Shown here piece by piece: positions 35,201-50,200 of a stretch of DNA of 64,000 nucleotides. The notes under the pieces are model-generated. The model did not search any database, was not told the DNA's origin, and saw only the letters and a list, made by a program, of their open reading frames with translations. Within the stretch, counting starts at the first letter, position 1. The number at the start of each line of letters is the position of its first letter. The translations under genes were made by a program, and so were the position numbers. This stretch comes from Melieria omissa (Eukaryota > Arthropoda > Insecta > Diptera > Ulidiidae): positions 91,966,783-92,030,782 of the forward strand of contig OZ020269.1 of assembly GCA_963971225.1 (NCBI GenBank), written 5' to 3'.

Positions 35201-38200
35201 CCACCAGAAGGGCAGGTACGAGCAGAGCAGCGGCAGTATGACGTCGATGATGTGTGGCGCATCGATGTAGGTTTTGTCGGACTCCACAAATTGATCCACC
35301 TCCGACAATATGGTTTCCAAATTGGGCATACAGCTTTCCATTTTCACAATGATGTCTTGCGCCTCCAGCGAGTGGTCGGCTATGCGGTTCAGCAGCGAGA
35401 ACTGATTGTGCTTGTTCAGATGCGGCTCCAAGAAGGCAACAGGGAAACAAGAGCTGTACGCGCCTAGGCACGAGCCCAGAGCCGGTCGATGCCGCTCGAT
35501 CTCGGTTTTCAAGTATTTGCGTTCGTGCGTTAGGGTGCCATCGGTGCCCAGATGATAAAGAGCGGCCAAAATCTTGTACGAGGCCACTTGAATTTCGTCC
35601 AACAGCAGATCGCTGCCATAGTCGCACGCGGCCAAATGGTCAAACATGGCCGTCAGTGCGGGCAGCACCACTTGATTGACATAACTCAGAGAGGTGGAGG
35701 TTTTCAGATGTGTACCACGCAGATGACTGTACTTGCCCTCCTGCAGGTTGAGTATTGTGTTGCCCAGATCGTCGGCTGTTTGATTGAAGAAGGTCAGCAT
35801 GGAGGTGCGTATGAATTCGGGGCAGTTCTTGACCAGTGTTTTGGCATCAATACCCTTCACCAGCACCTGTAAGCAGCGCACTGTAATGCGCACGTCGGGC
35901 CCGAAGGCACTCAAGCGATTGCGCAGCAGCGATGCCAGTTTGCAGAAGATGGAAGCGACCATTTCCTTTTCCTTCAGCGAGGCGGCGCCAATGTTGTTGG
36001 TGGCCGTGGCCACAGCAATGAAATAGTTACGATGTGTCGAGAAGTATTTCTCCATAAGCGGCAGTACCACTTTCGAGAAGAATTTGATGTCTCGCGAAGC
36101 GGTCTTGAAGGAGGTGCGCCGACTGAAGGTGGTCGATGGTTTGAGGAGCTTCATGTTGATGGTGGCGCGATCCAAGTACTGAATCAGTTTCTCGAGCAGC
36201 GAATACGAGAAACGCAGTTCCACAGCAGCCTGCGTAGCGCCGCCCTCGCCTTCGGCAACGCCACCCTTCGAAGGCCTAAATGGCAGTTAAAAGTGGAATT
36301 TTATTAAATTTGAAGTCGATGTAAGGTGGTAAAGGGTTGACCTACTTGTGCAATTTGTAGCCCTGATACTGCATATACTTCAAGAATTCCTGCGAACGCT
36401 CGCGATCCTTACGCTTCTCCTTGTCTGTGAGCAAGTCGTATGGCACCAGCTGCGGATGGATAACGCCACCGCAAGAATTGAGCTCCTCCTTCTTCTTCTT
36501 GGCCCATATGTCGTGCGAGTTCTCGGCCAAACGTTCGGCCATGTTCTGCATTTCTCTGCTAAGCGTCAGATTGGTCATGTCGACCGGATGCGGATTGTAG
36601 TTGAAAGGACTGCCTTCGCTCTGGAAATCATTCTGTTTTGTGAGTAAATGACCGGGAAAAGATCGGTGGCCATAACACAAAAACAATTTGGTTTTCGTGG
36701 TGTTTGTTGGGGTACAGACATGCAATGTAAGATTGACAGAAGTGGGGGTATTAGAGTCACATGAGGTAAACGCCAATTGGGTGGGTCAGTAGCGCGAATA
36801 CATACAATTTGTGGCTTGGATTGACGACGCGTGGATCCACGATGGTTGAGCGGCACATCAATGTCCGATTGCTCGATTCTCCAGCCGATGGCCAACAAAG
36901 CTTTGAGACACTCGCGCACTGGATCGCGATAGCGCTCACGTTCCTATTACGCAAAAGTAATACGAAAAAAACCAAGACAAAGAAAAATCCGGGAAAAAGA
37001 TGATAGTATTATTCATAATTATTAATTGTAACTGAATGAAATTAATAAAATCTCTTTTAAAGAAAAGTGGAGCCCATTCCCAAAATTAAGCACAGTACAT
37101 ACATAATCGCTCAGCATGTTGTAGGGCTTGAGCCGTGGATGTTTACGATCGTTGTCGGAGCGAATCTCGCCGTATGTCCAGCCGTTTTCCAAACGACGAC
37201 TTGCCCAAGCGTCGTGATAGTGCTCGCTGAATTTCTGCACCAGCGAGTCGAGATCGTTGTTCACCTGCACATGTATCGTATCGATCGGGTTCGGATTGTA
37301 CTGCGGCTGATCGGGTGTGCCCGACTGCCGTCCGTAGTAGTCTTCGTCCGTGTTCTTCGACAAGCTGTAGTCGGGCGGCAAAGCGCACCCTATGGCAATC
37401 AAGCAGGGCAGCGCTTTGCCGAACAGTTCGGGGTCGTAGTCCATGTTGCTGAGTGAGTCAAAGATGTTAGAGAACAACAGCATAGTGAGACGTTTCTCTT
37501 CGTCTGACGATGCCCCATACGAGCCTTGCCCTTGAGTAGAGCCATAATACTTGGCACAGCGATCGAAGTGCAGAGTCAGGAGCTGTAAAGACGACATGAA
37601 ATTAGTAACCGATAAAAAGTTCATCGCATGTTGAGTTCCTTACCCTCAAAGCCACCGTGGTGTATTCGGATAGCTTGGCGACATCCACCGTCAACTTGCG
37701 CAACAATTTCAACAACATCGCAGGTTGCATCTGGGATGTCAACGCCACCAGAAAATCTGACACCGCCTCTCTTTGGCCCTTTGTGAGCATACGGTTCTTA
37801 GACAATCTATAGACCGTGTGCAGCGTCGCGTCCAACAGGCTGGCATAGTTTTCAGCCTCGTTGTAGAATTTCGAATGCTTAATGAGCAATGGCAGAATGG
37901 AGTTGCCAATGTAGCGATTCATCGAAAGGGCCATATCGCTCTCGGAGCCATCGCTCTTATCGAGTATGGTTGCGGTACGCAAATCGGGCAGGAAGGCGTC
38001 TTCCAGCAGTCGGTAGAAGAGATCTTGGGTCTCAATGCCGTAGACGCGTTCCAGGAAGAGCACAATGCTCTGCTTGTTATTGGGAAGTAGACCTGAGGGC
38101 ATATCAGATTTGGGCTTTTCCTCTCCTGGCGCAGTTTGGGTCAGAGTGAACTTCAAGCTGAGGACACCCTGAAGATCCTCCAGTGGCACCAGAGATCTCA

Positions 38201-41200
38201 AAATAGCTCTAGCTCTCAGCGATTCGTTCTTGCCTTGCTCGATGACCGAAGCGTCTGGCGCACATCTACCGAGAAGATCCACGAGTGTACAGTAGAAATT
38301 CAGGATAGCAGCACCCGTATCAATGTAATCCTCGTCCTCGTCGCTTTCGGGCAGAGGGTGCGTAAAGTTGAGGCCAGCTATGGTGCCTTCCGCTTCGTCC
38401 TGCATCTTGCAGCGGTCCGAGATACGCTCAGACATGCGATTGGCCTCAACAATTGCACGGAAAAGACCTTCTCCTTCTCCTCTTAGAGCCGGCCCTAAAC
38501 ATTCTGGACGACGGATAAGAAGACGAATGACAAGGTTCGCGTTCTCCTCGACGCTCTCGCCATTCACCCATACGCAGTAGCGCAGGAAGTCCAGGTAGCG
38601 TTCACCTTCCACGGGATCCCAACCCAGGTCGGGATAACCCTTTTCCACGAGTTCTGAGTTACTTTGCAAACCACACCTGGACAGATACACAGCAATCTTC
38701 TCCAAGTAATGCTCCCTAAGTGCCAGAGCTAATTCTGTGTTCTCCATTAAACTCGAATATGCCACGTCCAATGGAGTGGATCCACGTAAGCTGGGTCTGG
38801 CCAACAGGATGTTGGCATTATCCAAAAGAAAATCGAAATGGTCGAACATGGCTTTCTGATTCTGGCGACCGGTGCGACAGAAATAGCAGAGGAAGCGACA
38901 ACAACCCACCACCATTTCGTGGGAGGTGTCCTTCTCCTTGGGCGGTGCACCCTCCGCGCCTTCCGGTTGTGACGGTGCATCGCTTTGTGCCTGGGCGCGT
39001 CGACCTAGCGTATTCATCATGACCGCCATCACGTTCTCGTGCACTCTTAGAATGCGTATGAGGTCGGGGTGCTGGAAGAATGTGGCGTTGTTAACGAGCT
39101 TCCATAGCCGCTTCCGCATGAGCTCTTCCTCCTCTTGGCTCATTTGGACTGGCAGCAGTGCGCGAATCTGGCTCAAGCCAACCCACATCTCGGCGACGTC
39201 TTCGCGCGCTCGGCTGTTGATGACGTAGGTCTTCTCGAGCGCGCGCACTAGCTCGCCTACAGTGTCGTATTGTCGTACAAGCAAGCTGAACATTTCGCGC
39301 ACCAGTTTCGGATTTTCAATTTGTGACTCTTCAGCCCAGCTAACAATCGTTTTGATCAGCACCTTGCGGAATATCTCCTCAGGAGTTTTCTTCTCAGGCT
39401 CCTCAACTTCTTTTGGTCCCTCTTCAAGTTCCTTAACTGCATTTATGAAATTATAGATTTTCGTTATCGGACCAGTCTTGATTTCTTCGATCGCATTGCC
39501 CTCTGGCTCGTCGGGTTCTTGCAGTGCATTGAGCGACACTTTCTTCATGAGGCTATCATGAAAATCGTACAAGGCCGCTCGCAGTTCGATACCACATGTA
39601 CAATTCTCCTGATCGTCGGGCTCGATGTTTTTGAAACAGAGTATCTGATTCATTTGTTCTCTTGGGGGACAGCGGAATTCTTTGGTCTTTTTGGCTGCTA
39701 CAGCACTTGGAAGGTCGGACTGTTTGATCTCGATGTAACGGCGCAGCTGATCTGCTTGCAAATCGCCGACGAAATCATGTGAGAAGGCGATTATGCTCTC
39801 GACACGGTGGCGCAGTTGTATGTCGTAAAGGTGATGCAGCAAGTAGCACATCTGAAGCTTGGCTCCTTCAGCCATTTTCATTGTGAGTAAGCCTTTGCGA
39901 TGCTCGTCCTTTCCATCTGTGTGTAGAAATAATGGTATAAGTCATAAGTCATTCGAGTTTTTCGAAGTAAAATCAAAACCCATGCAATTAGAACATCAAT
40001 TGTGATATCCATTTTAGGTTGCTTTCCCTCGAGTATTTGAGTATCAGAATAAGTTACCCTGTTTGAAATTTTGTTACCTTTCTCGAATGTGGGATCCCAT
40101 GTTTCTGGATCAATCATTACCAGCAGCTTCTGTACATCATCGTCTGTAACCACACCCACCAATAAAAGGCGATCTGTGAGTTTTACAAGCGGTCTGCGGA
40201 GTATATTTACTCTCTTTAGTCTCGTGTCTTCTCGCTTAGTTTGGTTTACTTACAGAAAGAGGTTCTCATTTGTCCAGCCAATAGGATCTCTATTGTGCAC
40301 CTGGTTGACTTCAACCGCTTCGCGCAACGCCTCCATTACGAATTCCCTGACTACTTCTAAAGGGAACTTCGGGGAGTAAAGCTGGTCGATGTTGGGTATT
40401 GGTTCACTGGAAACACTTGGCATACTAGATGTTTGGCAAATCACAGGGGGTCTATTCAGGAGTTTCGTGTGGTGGTTTCGTGTGGGGGAGTGGAAGGTGC
40501 ACACAAAATTTCATGCATACACACAAATACACAACATCAATGAAGCGCAACAAGGGCGCATCAGTATGTAGGTGCATGAAAGTAGGTAAAAATAAAAGAG
40601 AAAGTTGGATTTGTAGAGAGAAGATAGAAAGTGCCGAAGAGAGAAATGCAAGTGTAAGTGTATGTCCTGGATGACTAACGGATGATCTCATTCGGATCGG
40701 AATGAATGACGACTGTTCTGTTCTCAAGCCAGGATATAACTTTTCTAATATACTGTAGCGCCATTAATATAGCTATGTACAGAGGGCACTTACGTGATCT
40801 CCGTCATACGCAGTTGAGGGCGCACGGACTCGGTAATCAGCGAGCGCAAGGAGTGACGCATTTCGTCCTCGTAATAGAGTTCCTTAAGATCGAAACCCAA
40901 TGGAATTATATATTCGTTCTTGCATACTTCCATGGTGGTGGCGTGCGACTCAAGATGCAACGCTATTAGCAGGTCGTAGAAGCCCTGTCGCAGCGGGCCG
41001 CTCATATACTCTGAGCGTATCGCGTAGAGCAGTTGCTTCTGATCGACGTGCTGGCAGAGCGCATGCGCGGCGCGGTAGTTCGACTGATAGCACAGCGCTG
41101 CGTACAGCGTGAGCGTATGTGCGTGGAAGGAAAGCAGTTTATCCATTTCAATCAGCTCCAATATATCGATGCAGCGATCCTCCTCCGGTATGTGCAAAGC

Positions 41201-44200
41201 CAACATCGAAACAGGATCCTCGCACAGCATGGACCAGCCGCGTATGTCGGAAAGTTTGAGTGCGTGTACTTGCAGCGCAGTATTGGGTACACGTGCCCAC
41301 TGATGCGGCCGCAAGCATTGCACCTTAAGGCGTGGCGGCGACTGCGGATTGATATGTTTGTCACTGGTTGGCAGGACGGCGGCGGACAGAGGCAGTGTGG
41401 TTGGTGTACGACCCAACTCGATCTGGAGTATCTCTTTGCTGGTTGCCTCAACGAAAATTGCCGGGAACAGTTTAGTGTCCGGCTCCATCATCCAGCGGTG
41501 TGAAGTTTCCTTGCCCTCGCACGTGAACCGAATCATGCCGGTGCAGGTGTCCACGAAACAGCCAATGAACATGCCCTGTGAGGCGCCTTTGCCCGAGGAG
41601 TCCTGGGTGACCTCATTGAAGAGCTCATCGGCGCGCACCACATAACAGCTCTGACGATCGATGCGCTCGATGGGCATTTCGTATTCGTCGATGATGTAGA
41701 CAGAGCCGCGACGCACCTTATTCTTGTTGAATTCCTTGCTGTGCAGATGGTATTGCGTGGTTACCCAGCCCACGTAGACGTGCGTGGGGTCTTGACCAGG
41801 GAAGATGCGCACACCGTAGAAGTACTCATTGATTAGTTTAAGGCACTCTGCGTCGAAAAGCTCGTTGCCGGAGGACTCGACGGACGGTTGTCCCAGGCTG
41901 GCGTTAGATAAGGCTTTGGGACCCTGCGATACTGGTGATGGAGGCATTTCAGTCTGCAAAAAGAGTAATATTACCAATAACAGTAAACAAAATGAAAAAA
42001 TCATTCGTTTTATTTTACATTATTCAAGCGCAGCGTTGGCGTTTTTGTGGTCATCTGCGCGTTCACCACATTGCGTCCGTGCGCCACCGTATTGCGGCGT
42101 TCCATCGACACTTCTGGTGCACGACCCGACATTTTGTCTTTGCTTTGATCACGCGACTTCTTTGAGAAGAATTTGAATGGGCTACGACCACGTTTCTTCT
42201 TGTCATCCATCATGCCCTCGTCGATGCCGTTGATGCCGTTCATCTGCAGATCTGTGGCCGAGCCGCGCATATCAGCCGACATATCCGACTCGAAGGTGAT
42301 GTTGCGGGTGAGTGAGCTCCTGCGCGGTGGACGCGACGGTCCACGCATCATGTCATCGGCCTCGGCCGTGTCGTCGAAATTACGATTGAGACCCTTGATG
42401 TCACTCATGGTGAAGCCGCCCTTCAGCATGTGATCCACATTGGCGGCTGGCTGCTGTTGCTGCTGCTGCAGTGCCAGTTCCTGAGCATCGCGCTGAAGGC
42501 GATACTGGCGAATTTTTATCTCCTCCCAACGCCGTGCTTTCTCGGCTTCGGTAATGAACTCGCTCATGCAGGTGACGGGCAGCGACAGGCGCAGAAACTC
42601 CCAGTTGGCCTTCTCCATGGTTTCGAAAGTGTTGTGTGAGATTTTGAGATGTGGTGGGGTGTCGGCGCCACCGGGAATGCGCGTGACATCGATGCGGCAA
42701 TCGGGCATCTCCTCGGTGTTCTCGAAGATGGGCTGATCCTTGGTGTACCAGTGGGTGACGGGACGACGCATGTTGCTGTAGAAAAGAAGAGATGCAGAAT
42801 TGGCGAATGGGGGCATATACAGAGAAACTTACACGCAGAATGGCTCATAGCCTTCCTGCAGACCGCAGGTGGTGAAGAATTTGAGCGAGTCCACGTCTTG
42901 GCCGTAGATGAGGCGCGCTTTCTGGCCAACGCCCAAAGTGCAGGCGGGCACAAAACCAACGCCTTCGGCTGTGACATCTGCAAAAGTGGTCTCACCGCCC
43001 AAAGCGTCCATAAGCAGTTCACCATTCAGAGAGAAGCCTGGATGACGGTACAAGTACGAGTTAGAAGGTACGGATTGCGGTCAGGGGAAGTGGTTAGCGT
43101 TCAGGCATGCTTAATGGAACATTGCAGCATTGCAGTCTGTATGCATGATTATTTATTATAACAAGCAAGTGTACGAATGCGGCTAAGGCAGATTTGCGTA
43201 GCATGCCGGATGCAGTGTGGACTAGTGGCTGGCTGAGGGTACGCCTTGTAGCTGTGCTCGAATTATGACAGTTGCGGACCATGATTGACCCTGATGACAT
43301 TTACAGTGGGTATCGTTGGCAGCGCAATGGTTATTCAGTTGGTGTTAGTAGCGCAATTAAATTGAAAAAGCAGCTAAACTATTTTAAATTGCAGCAAATA
43401 AATAAAAATGTGTGCGGTTAGTAATAGACTGAAAGAACTGCGGGTTATTGTAGCAAAGAAAATGGTATTTTGCATCAAAGCGCCACTTGGATTATTAAGC
43501 GGATAGTATTGTGGATTCTATTGCGTCCGGGTTGAGGTTGTGTCATGAAGTAATGGAACTTTTGGATCATTTCAAGGGACATCTCCCTTAACACGCTAAA
43601 CTCGCTTCATTCACAGTACTTTGTACACAATTCAGAGGGGGGAGGTTGTGATTCATATGGTTTGTGAAGAGGCTGTTGTAGTGGCTGAATTGCTTTAGGC
43701 TGCAGGCTGAAAATATTATTTGGTATCTTTTTAACTGTACGTGGTACGGGAGATTTTATTCACGGATACTATTGTTTAGTAGATATCGAAAGCGTTGGTA
43801 GATATCTTCTGGGTTTTGGAGGGCGCAGGGCACACAATAAGTATGTATAGTATGAACAAGCACTGGATCGCTTACTGATTGTATGATCGGCGAGATCTAA
43901 GAAAACGCCGACAATATCCCCTGGTCCGCATTGTTTACCGAATGATTCGCTGGTGCCACCGAAGATTTTCTCTTCCTAAAATGTTGTTTGGTGGTCGTCG
44001 AGCGCAGACCACATTCGTTTCATATATAGAAGTATACAGAAAAGTTTCGATAGGATTTTATAGTTTTTGTAAAGTACACAAAAAGCGCAGCTTTTCAAAA
44101 ATTCAAAACCATTTGCTGCTTTGAAATGCAAAAACATCATTGTTGATTGATTGTTCTCATTAGAAACCTTGACCTCGTGTGTGTCGTTCGAATGCAACGA

Positions 44201-47200
44201 ATCGCACGTGATTATGTTTTAATTTTGTTCGAACTTATGTTATATATGGCTGGCATGTTGATTTTTGTGTGGTAGTTGTGAATTAAAATATTACGAAAAA
44301 ATTATGAAAAACTGCAGTGAAAAAACGCTAAAACTCAACGCAGCAGCTTGCTTGGTATCCTTACTGATGGTTCGCTCCATGACATCAATAAAACAACCGA
44401 TAACATCGCCCGCCTCATATCGAACACCAAAGTGTTCCAACGATCCGGCGTGTATTTTTGTCACCTATAGTTTGATACAGTTTGGATATTTTATGACAGT
44501 ATTAAAGATAACATTTAGAAGAATCGTATAAGAGTAATAATGAACCGAATCTCGAATTGAATCAAGCCTAAGCTACACTTTGATAGGGTAAAATTGGTTT
44601 AAATCTCACATTGAAAAATCAAAGATATGCGTAACTTGAGCTGTGTACTTACATTGTGTCCGTCGAATGCCCAGCTGGTGTCCTCACTACCCAACATGGT
44701 GCCCGGATGGCAGTCGGCGCGTGCCCAGCCTACGCGCATCGGCCCCGACGTCAGCACTTCGAACTCAAAGTACCACTTGCCCGAAGTCACCGCGTAATTG
44801 CGTTCCACGCGGTACGTGCGGAAGGCAGCGAATTTCAGGCGCAACGCTTCGGCGAGCAGCGCTTCGTTGCCCTCGCCGGTGGGCGGATCCAGCACATAGC
44901 CGTAGACCAGCAATGTGCGCACCGTCTCCGAAGCTGTGTCTCGATTAGCCTTCTTAATGGCCTCATCCACCTTGGAGTAGGGTACCAGATGCGGGCTGCG
45001 ATGATTTTCCGAGTCCTCGTTAAGGCCATAGGTCCAGCCTTGCTGTATGCGTTCGCGTGCCCACAGATTGTGCGTGTTCTCGGCGAGCTGATCCACCAGT
45101 TCTTCGAGTTTGGGCGACAGTGTTACTGCGCTAAGATCGAGTGGGGCCGGCTTGTAGCCGTTGGCCTGCATGAAAATCTCATTGGGCAGACGTATGGGAC
45201 GAATGCGGGCGGGCGGCTTGTCCATTGTTATATAGTAGCCCAAAGCAATGACGGTTCTATAGTGTAAATAAAGTTTTTAAGTAGTATTTCGATACAGTTT
45301 CAAATGGGTTGCATCTTACTTTAAGGTTTGCACTGCCAGCTGACTGTCGTAGCGTCGTTCGGCGGGCGGCAGCTTTTCGAATTGCGTCAGACAGGGATGT
45401 ATGCGATGGTAGTCCTCTCGGTGCTCGCCCCAGGACCAGCCCGCTTCGATCTTATTTAGCGCCCACATTTCGTGTATGTTCTCGGCCAGCTTCTCCTTGA
45501 TCTGATCCACCGAAGAAGGCAATGTGACGCCCGATGTGTCCACAGGATTTGGCACAAAAGCGGTGTCGTCCTCAATGAGCCAGGGGCCGGCCAAGACATT
45601 TTTGTACAAGTTGCCAAAGTAAAAGCAAGGATCCAGACTAAGTATTTGATGCGGCATCAGACACTGCACCAGCGGCGAGAAGCCAATAGGCGGTGCAAAC
45701 TTTAGGCGTCCATGATCGCCGCCAAACAAAAAGCGACAACTGTGCAGCAAACAGAGACCATAAGCAATTAGAAGAACTGAAAGAGTTTGATGTAATCACC
45801 TCAGCTTGGAGGAGCAGCTCATGACCGGAAAGAACATGCCGTCCAGATTGAAGTCACGAAAGTAGCCATGCACTTTGCCGCCATTAAAGGTGAATGTTAT
45901 AATGGGTACGGCCAAATCAATGGCAACGCCAATCACGTCGCCTTTGCGTATGAAGGGCTCTTCGGGAGCCTGATCCAATACGGTAGTGCGACGGCCACCG
46001 GTCCACAGATAGGCGCCATCGAAGCCAAAGGAGTACAGATCATCGCCGACACCGTTGCCGCCCCACTTTTTGCCGCCGCCAGGATAAGGAACATAACTGG
46101 AAAAAGAAAATCATTGTCAATTTGCTGGACGAAGTGTGGGCGAATGTTGTTCAATCACTTACCCAGAGGTATTGGCCCAACCAATGCGCAAATGCGGCAT
46201 CATGTGTGTTGTCTGTTCGATGTGATCCATGGTGACCTCAAAGTACCACTTTTGATACATGGCGGAACCCTCAACGCGTCCAACAAAAATATTTGGACGT
46301 ATGCTGTGAGAATGAAAACATTTATTTGGATTGGAGACTGATGGCTTTTTAAGTTACTCTACCTGGCCACATGATCCACCAGCTGTGTCTGTAGCAACAA
46401 ATTCTTGCCGGGCAGCAGAAAATCGCAAATGTTATTTTGCGACGAACGCACTGCCACACCGTTACCCACACAGAGTGAGCAGAGTACATCGAGTACCTTG
46501 GGATCACGTCCGTGTTTCTCGAGCAGCGATATGATCACCTTGATGTGCTCGTCGCGCATCATGTTCAGCGCTTCGGGCGAGTCAATGAGCACACAGTGCA
46601 ATACATCCAACATGCCGGAACCCTCGCTAGACGCTTGCGATCCCAAACGCGAGAACAGCCAGTTCAGGCGATTGCTGTTGGCAAATTGGGCGCAATTGGT
46701 GTGGTTGCCTTTGATGATGGCGGCCAGCAGTTGATAGAGATAGGTGGAGATGAGATCCCAACTCTGGCCGGTTTCGTCGCCAGCGAGAAAACTGGCAAGG
46801 AAACCCTGCGATGTGATGACATTAATCTTGTCAATGGCTTCTAAGATGAGATTCAAGACGCCCTCCTCCTGGAAGAGATCCTGACGATTGCGCAGCGCGC
46901 GAAAACGATTCTGCTTCTCCTCGTGTTCTGTTCGAGGAAGAGGTAGATTAAAAAACGTTTAATTTGAATGAGTATGAAACTTACCCATGTCGTCTTCTGG
47001 CTGCGAAAAGTAGTTTATCAGATCCTCAAGACACATGACCATTTCATTGAGGTTAACTTGTTGAAAGAAAATCGAATGGCGACGATTGGATTGGAGCGTT
47101 TCCAAGGCGCTGGAAAAGAACAAAGGAGTGGGAGAAATGAGGTGCTTGGAGTTCTTATTCTCTTATTCTCAAAACTCCCTTTCGTTATGGGACATACGAG

Positions 47201-50200
47201 TACTTACTTGATGAACTGCGTGAAGAGGCTGCTGCATTTGCGTATAACGCGCGCAGTCTTCGATTCCTCTTCCTGCGATCGCGAAAAGTCAAGACAATCG
47301 TCCATTTTGCCCTCCTCGTGTAGTATCGCTTGTTTCTCTTCGACCTTGCCGACACCCTTCTTCTTCGTCTCGTAGCTCTTGTAGCTGAGCCACAGACTGG
47401 ACTCGCAGTGTTGCACAATCACTGTGGTGTCGCCGTATTTGATGATGGGCGCGCCAATCACCTCCAAGTCCTTGTCTTCGAGCACCTTTTTCTCGTCGTC
47501 CTTTTCCTGCCTCAGGCAGAAAGTCGTTGATGCAATTGATGCTTCTTCTTTTTTAACCTGTAAATTAAAATTGTTTGGAATTTTGCGTTCAACGAAATTT
47601 AGTGTCCGGCCGAATATTCGGTTTTGGTATCGGCCGAATATTTGGTTTCGGTATCGGCCGAATATTCGGTTTTGGTATAGGCCGAATATTCGGTTTTGGT
47701 ACCGGTCGAGTATTCGGTATCGGCCCAAATAAGTGGTTTCGGTTTCAGTTTCGTCCAAAAAATGCCCAAAAAAACGACCGAAACCGGAACTTTGTAGAAT
47801 ATTCGGTCGATTCCCAAAAAAGTGGTTTCGAACTCTAACGAAACTAGTTTTCATTACCAAAATCAATTCGTTGTTGTCGTTGACGCCCAGATAGCGTCCG
47901 GTTGTTATGTGCCGTATGCGCATTGGATGATACCAATTGATGAAGCCACCTGTCCATTTGGTGCGCGCTAACTCGAGACGCCACAGCGAGCGCGCCTGCG
48001 CCATCACCGAGCCGCCCTCATACACCACAATGCTACGAAGCGCAAAAGTCAAATCATTTAATGCTACCTAAGCCGTTTGGTTGGCTGCGTTTACTCACTT
48101 CTGTCCCGCCTCGCGTCCCCAGGTGCTCGGTATGGTGAGACACTCGTCGCCGCCGTGAAAAAAGCGCAACACATCGCCGCCAAACACATAGCCCACGTAT
48201 TTCATGCGTGAAATGCCGGTGCCGTACGGCTGCACCGACCAGTGCGTCACATGGAAGCTGGCGTTCACTATCGACTGTTCGTTCTCCTTGGTGGTGTGCT
48301 GCGGCGTGCGGACGTTAAGTGAAGCGTTAGTGGCGTGCAAGATGCGCGGACTGGCTGCGATTACTTACCAAATAACGTTCGGTGGCCACTGAGACCAGAA
48401 TTAAATCATCACCGACGCGCACCTTCTCGCCCTCGGAACGCTGCTTGCTTGCCGGATGCACGGTCCACCAGCAGGCCTCGCCTTGGCTGTGCTCCTGCAA
48501 GCCTACATCGAAGGAGAGTTTGTCGTTGGACGACGAGGTGGAGAGGCACGCTAAGTACTGTTCGCGGGGGTTAAAAGGCGCACATTAGAGGGCACATTTC
48601 GCTGCGTTTGGTTGGGAGGGGGTGGGAGGGACTTACCATGTCGCTGTTGTGATGCCGCAAAAGTATGGCATTGCCGTAGAGCAATGTTCTGTGGCCGGAT
48701 CCGGTACCTTTACCCTAGAGTTGTTCCAAGCATTTTGCGAGTTAGAAAGAAAAATGTTGGTTGTTGTTTGTTTCTTGAAATTATTCAAACTCAACTAAAC
48801 TACGTAAGCATTATAGCAAACAAGAATCGAGTTTAATATAGTTTTTGGTTGCGGGTCTAGTTGGAGACGGCGAAGCAAAAGGAGTTTGTGGTAGAGCGAA
48901 GGGGGCGGGGGAAGGGCATTTAGAGACAAGAGTACTTGGGGAGATTTGCGGAAATATGGAAAAGAGAAAGTGAAGTGAAAATGCAAAGAACCGTCAAGAC
49001 GAACTTATTGTTATGAATATAACACGACCAGATTGGACATTTATTAAAATTTCGGACTTCATAGAGTGGTCAAAAAAGTATGCTATATAGTTGCTAGCGA
49101 TTCTCAAGATGTTTACTAAGAAGTTCAGAAAATAGAATAAGTAAACGTCTTAAAAATCGCTTATATGATTTGAGCACTGTCAAGTTTGTGATTTGAGTAA
49201 GTTCGGAGTTGGAGAAACCGTTGAAGAAACCGTTTTGGATTTAGTTTAAAGTTTCCTGCTAGTGATTCCAAGTCCTGCATAAGTATAAAAGAATTCGAAC
49301 TTTCTAAATTGGCGCCTGAATGTTTGTTCTGTCTACTTTTTTAGTTATTCCCGGTATTTCCTAGATAACATTGGAACACACGAACTCCTCAAGTAGCGTA
49401 AAGGGACATGACACAATAGTTCACTACTTGGACAATTTTTGTTTTGTTTACTTCCATAGTTATTTCTGCTTATGACTTTAGAATGACTCAAAGAAGGCTT
49501 TAGGAGCTTTTATTCTTATTTGGAACGATGGTAGTAAATATTGTTCTTGTTTATTAAACGAACTACAAGCAATAAGACTTGTTTGAAGGAAAATTCAGAA
49601 CTACTTCTATCTATTTCTTTAGCCATTCGTGGCATTTGAATAGCTCTACCACAATCGACAAATCATAAAGACTTCGGGATCTTTTGTTCTGATTTCGAAT
49701 GATGGTGTAAAGATTGTTCTTTTTTATTAAACGGGCTCTTGTATTATTCTTAAAAACTGTGCTTTATTTAAACAGAAAATAACTTGGTCCACGGTGGTGG
49801 TTTATCTAAGTAATAAACTGCAGCCAACGTATAAAACGATGACATAGGTTAGGTAGGGAAGAGTGCGTGCGGCCCAGAGGCCGTACTTCCACTCGGAGGC
49901 CAAAATGGCCCATTGTGAATCCCTTCTTGGAAAGTTCTTGAGCTAACCAATGGCTCTCAGTCCGGGGCAAACCAGTTCGACCTCTTAATGAAGGAGAGTA
50001 ATTTCAAAATTTCCACTCTTGCCGCGCAAGCCCAGTCTGCCAGGAACCTTGACCCCAGGGTGCGGAGACGGGGTTTCAACAGAACCGGGCAGTGGCACAG
50101 GTAGTGTTGGATCATTTCCACTTCTTTTTCATCTTCACAGCTACTTCAGACGTAACCGAACGAGGGGCACTATTTGACAAGCACAAAACCAAGGGAGCAG

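Noticed and set aside
34181..35467. Long plus-strand frames of 180 and 239 codons
   Set aside because: They are antisense to the 2.1-kb RyR exon 34178-36275; no domain is recognisable.
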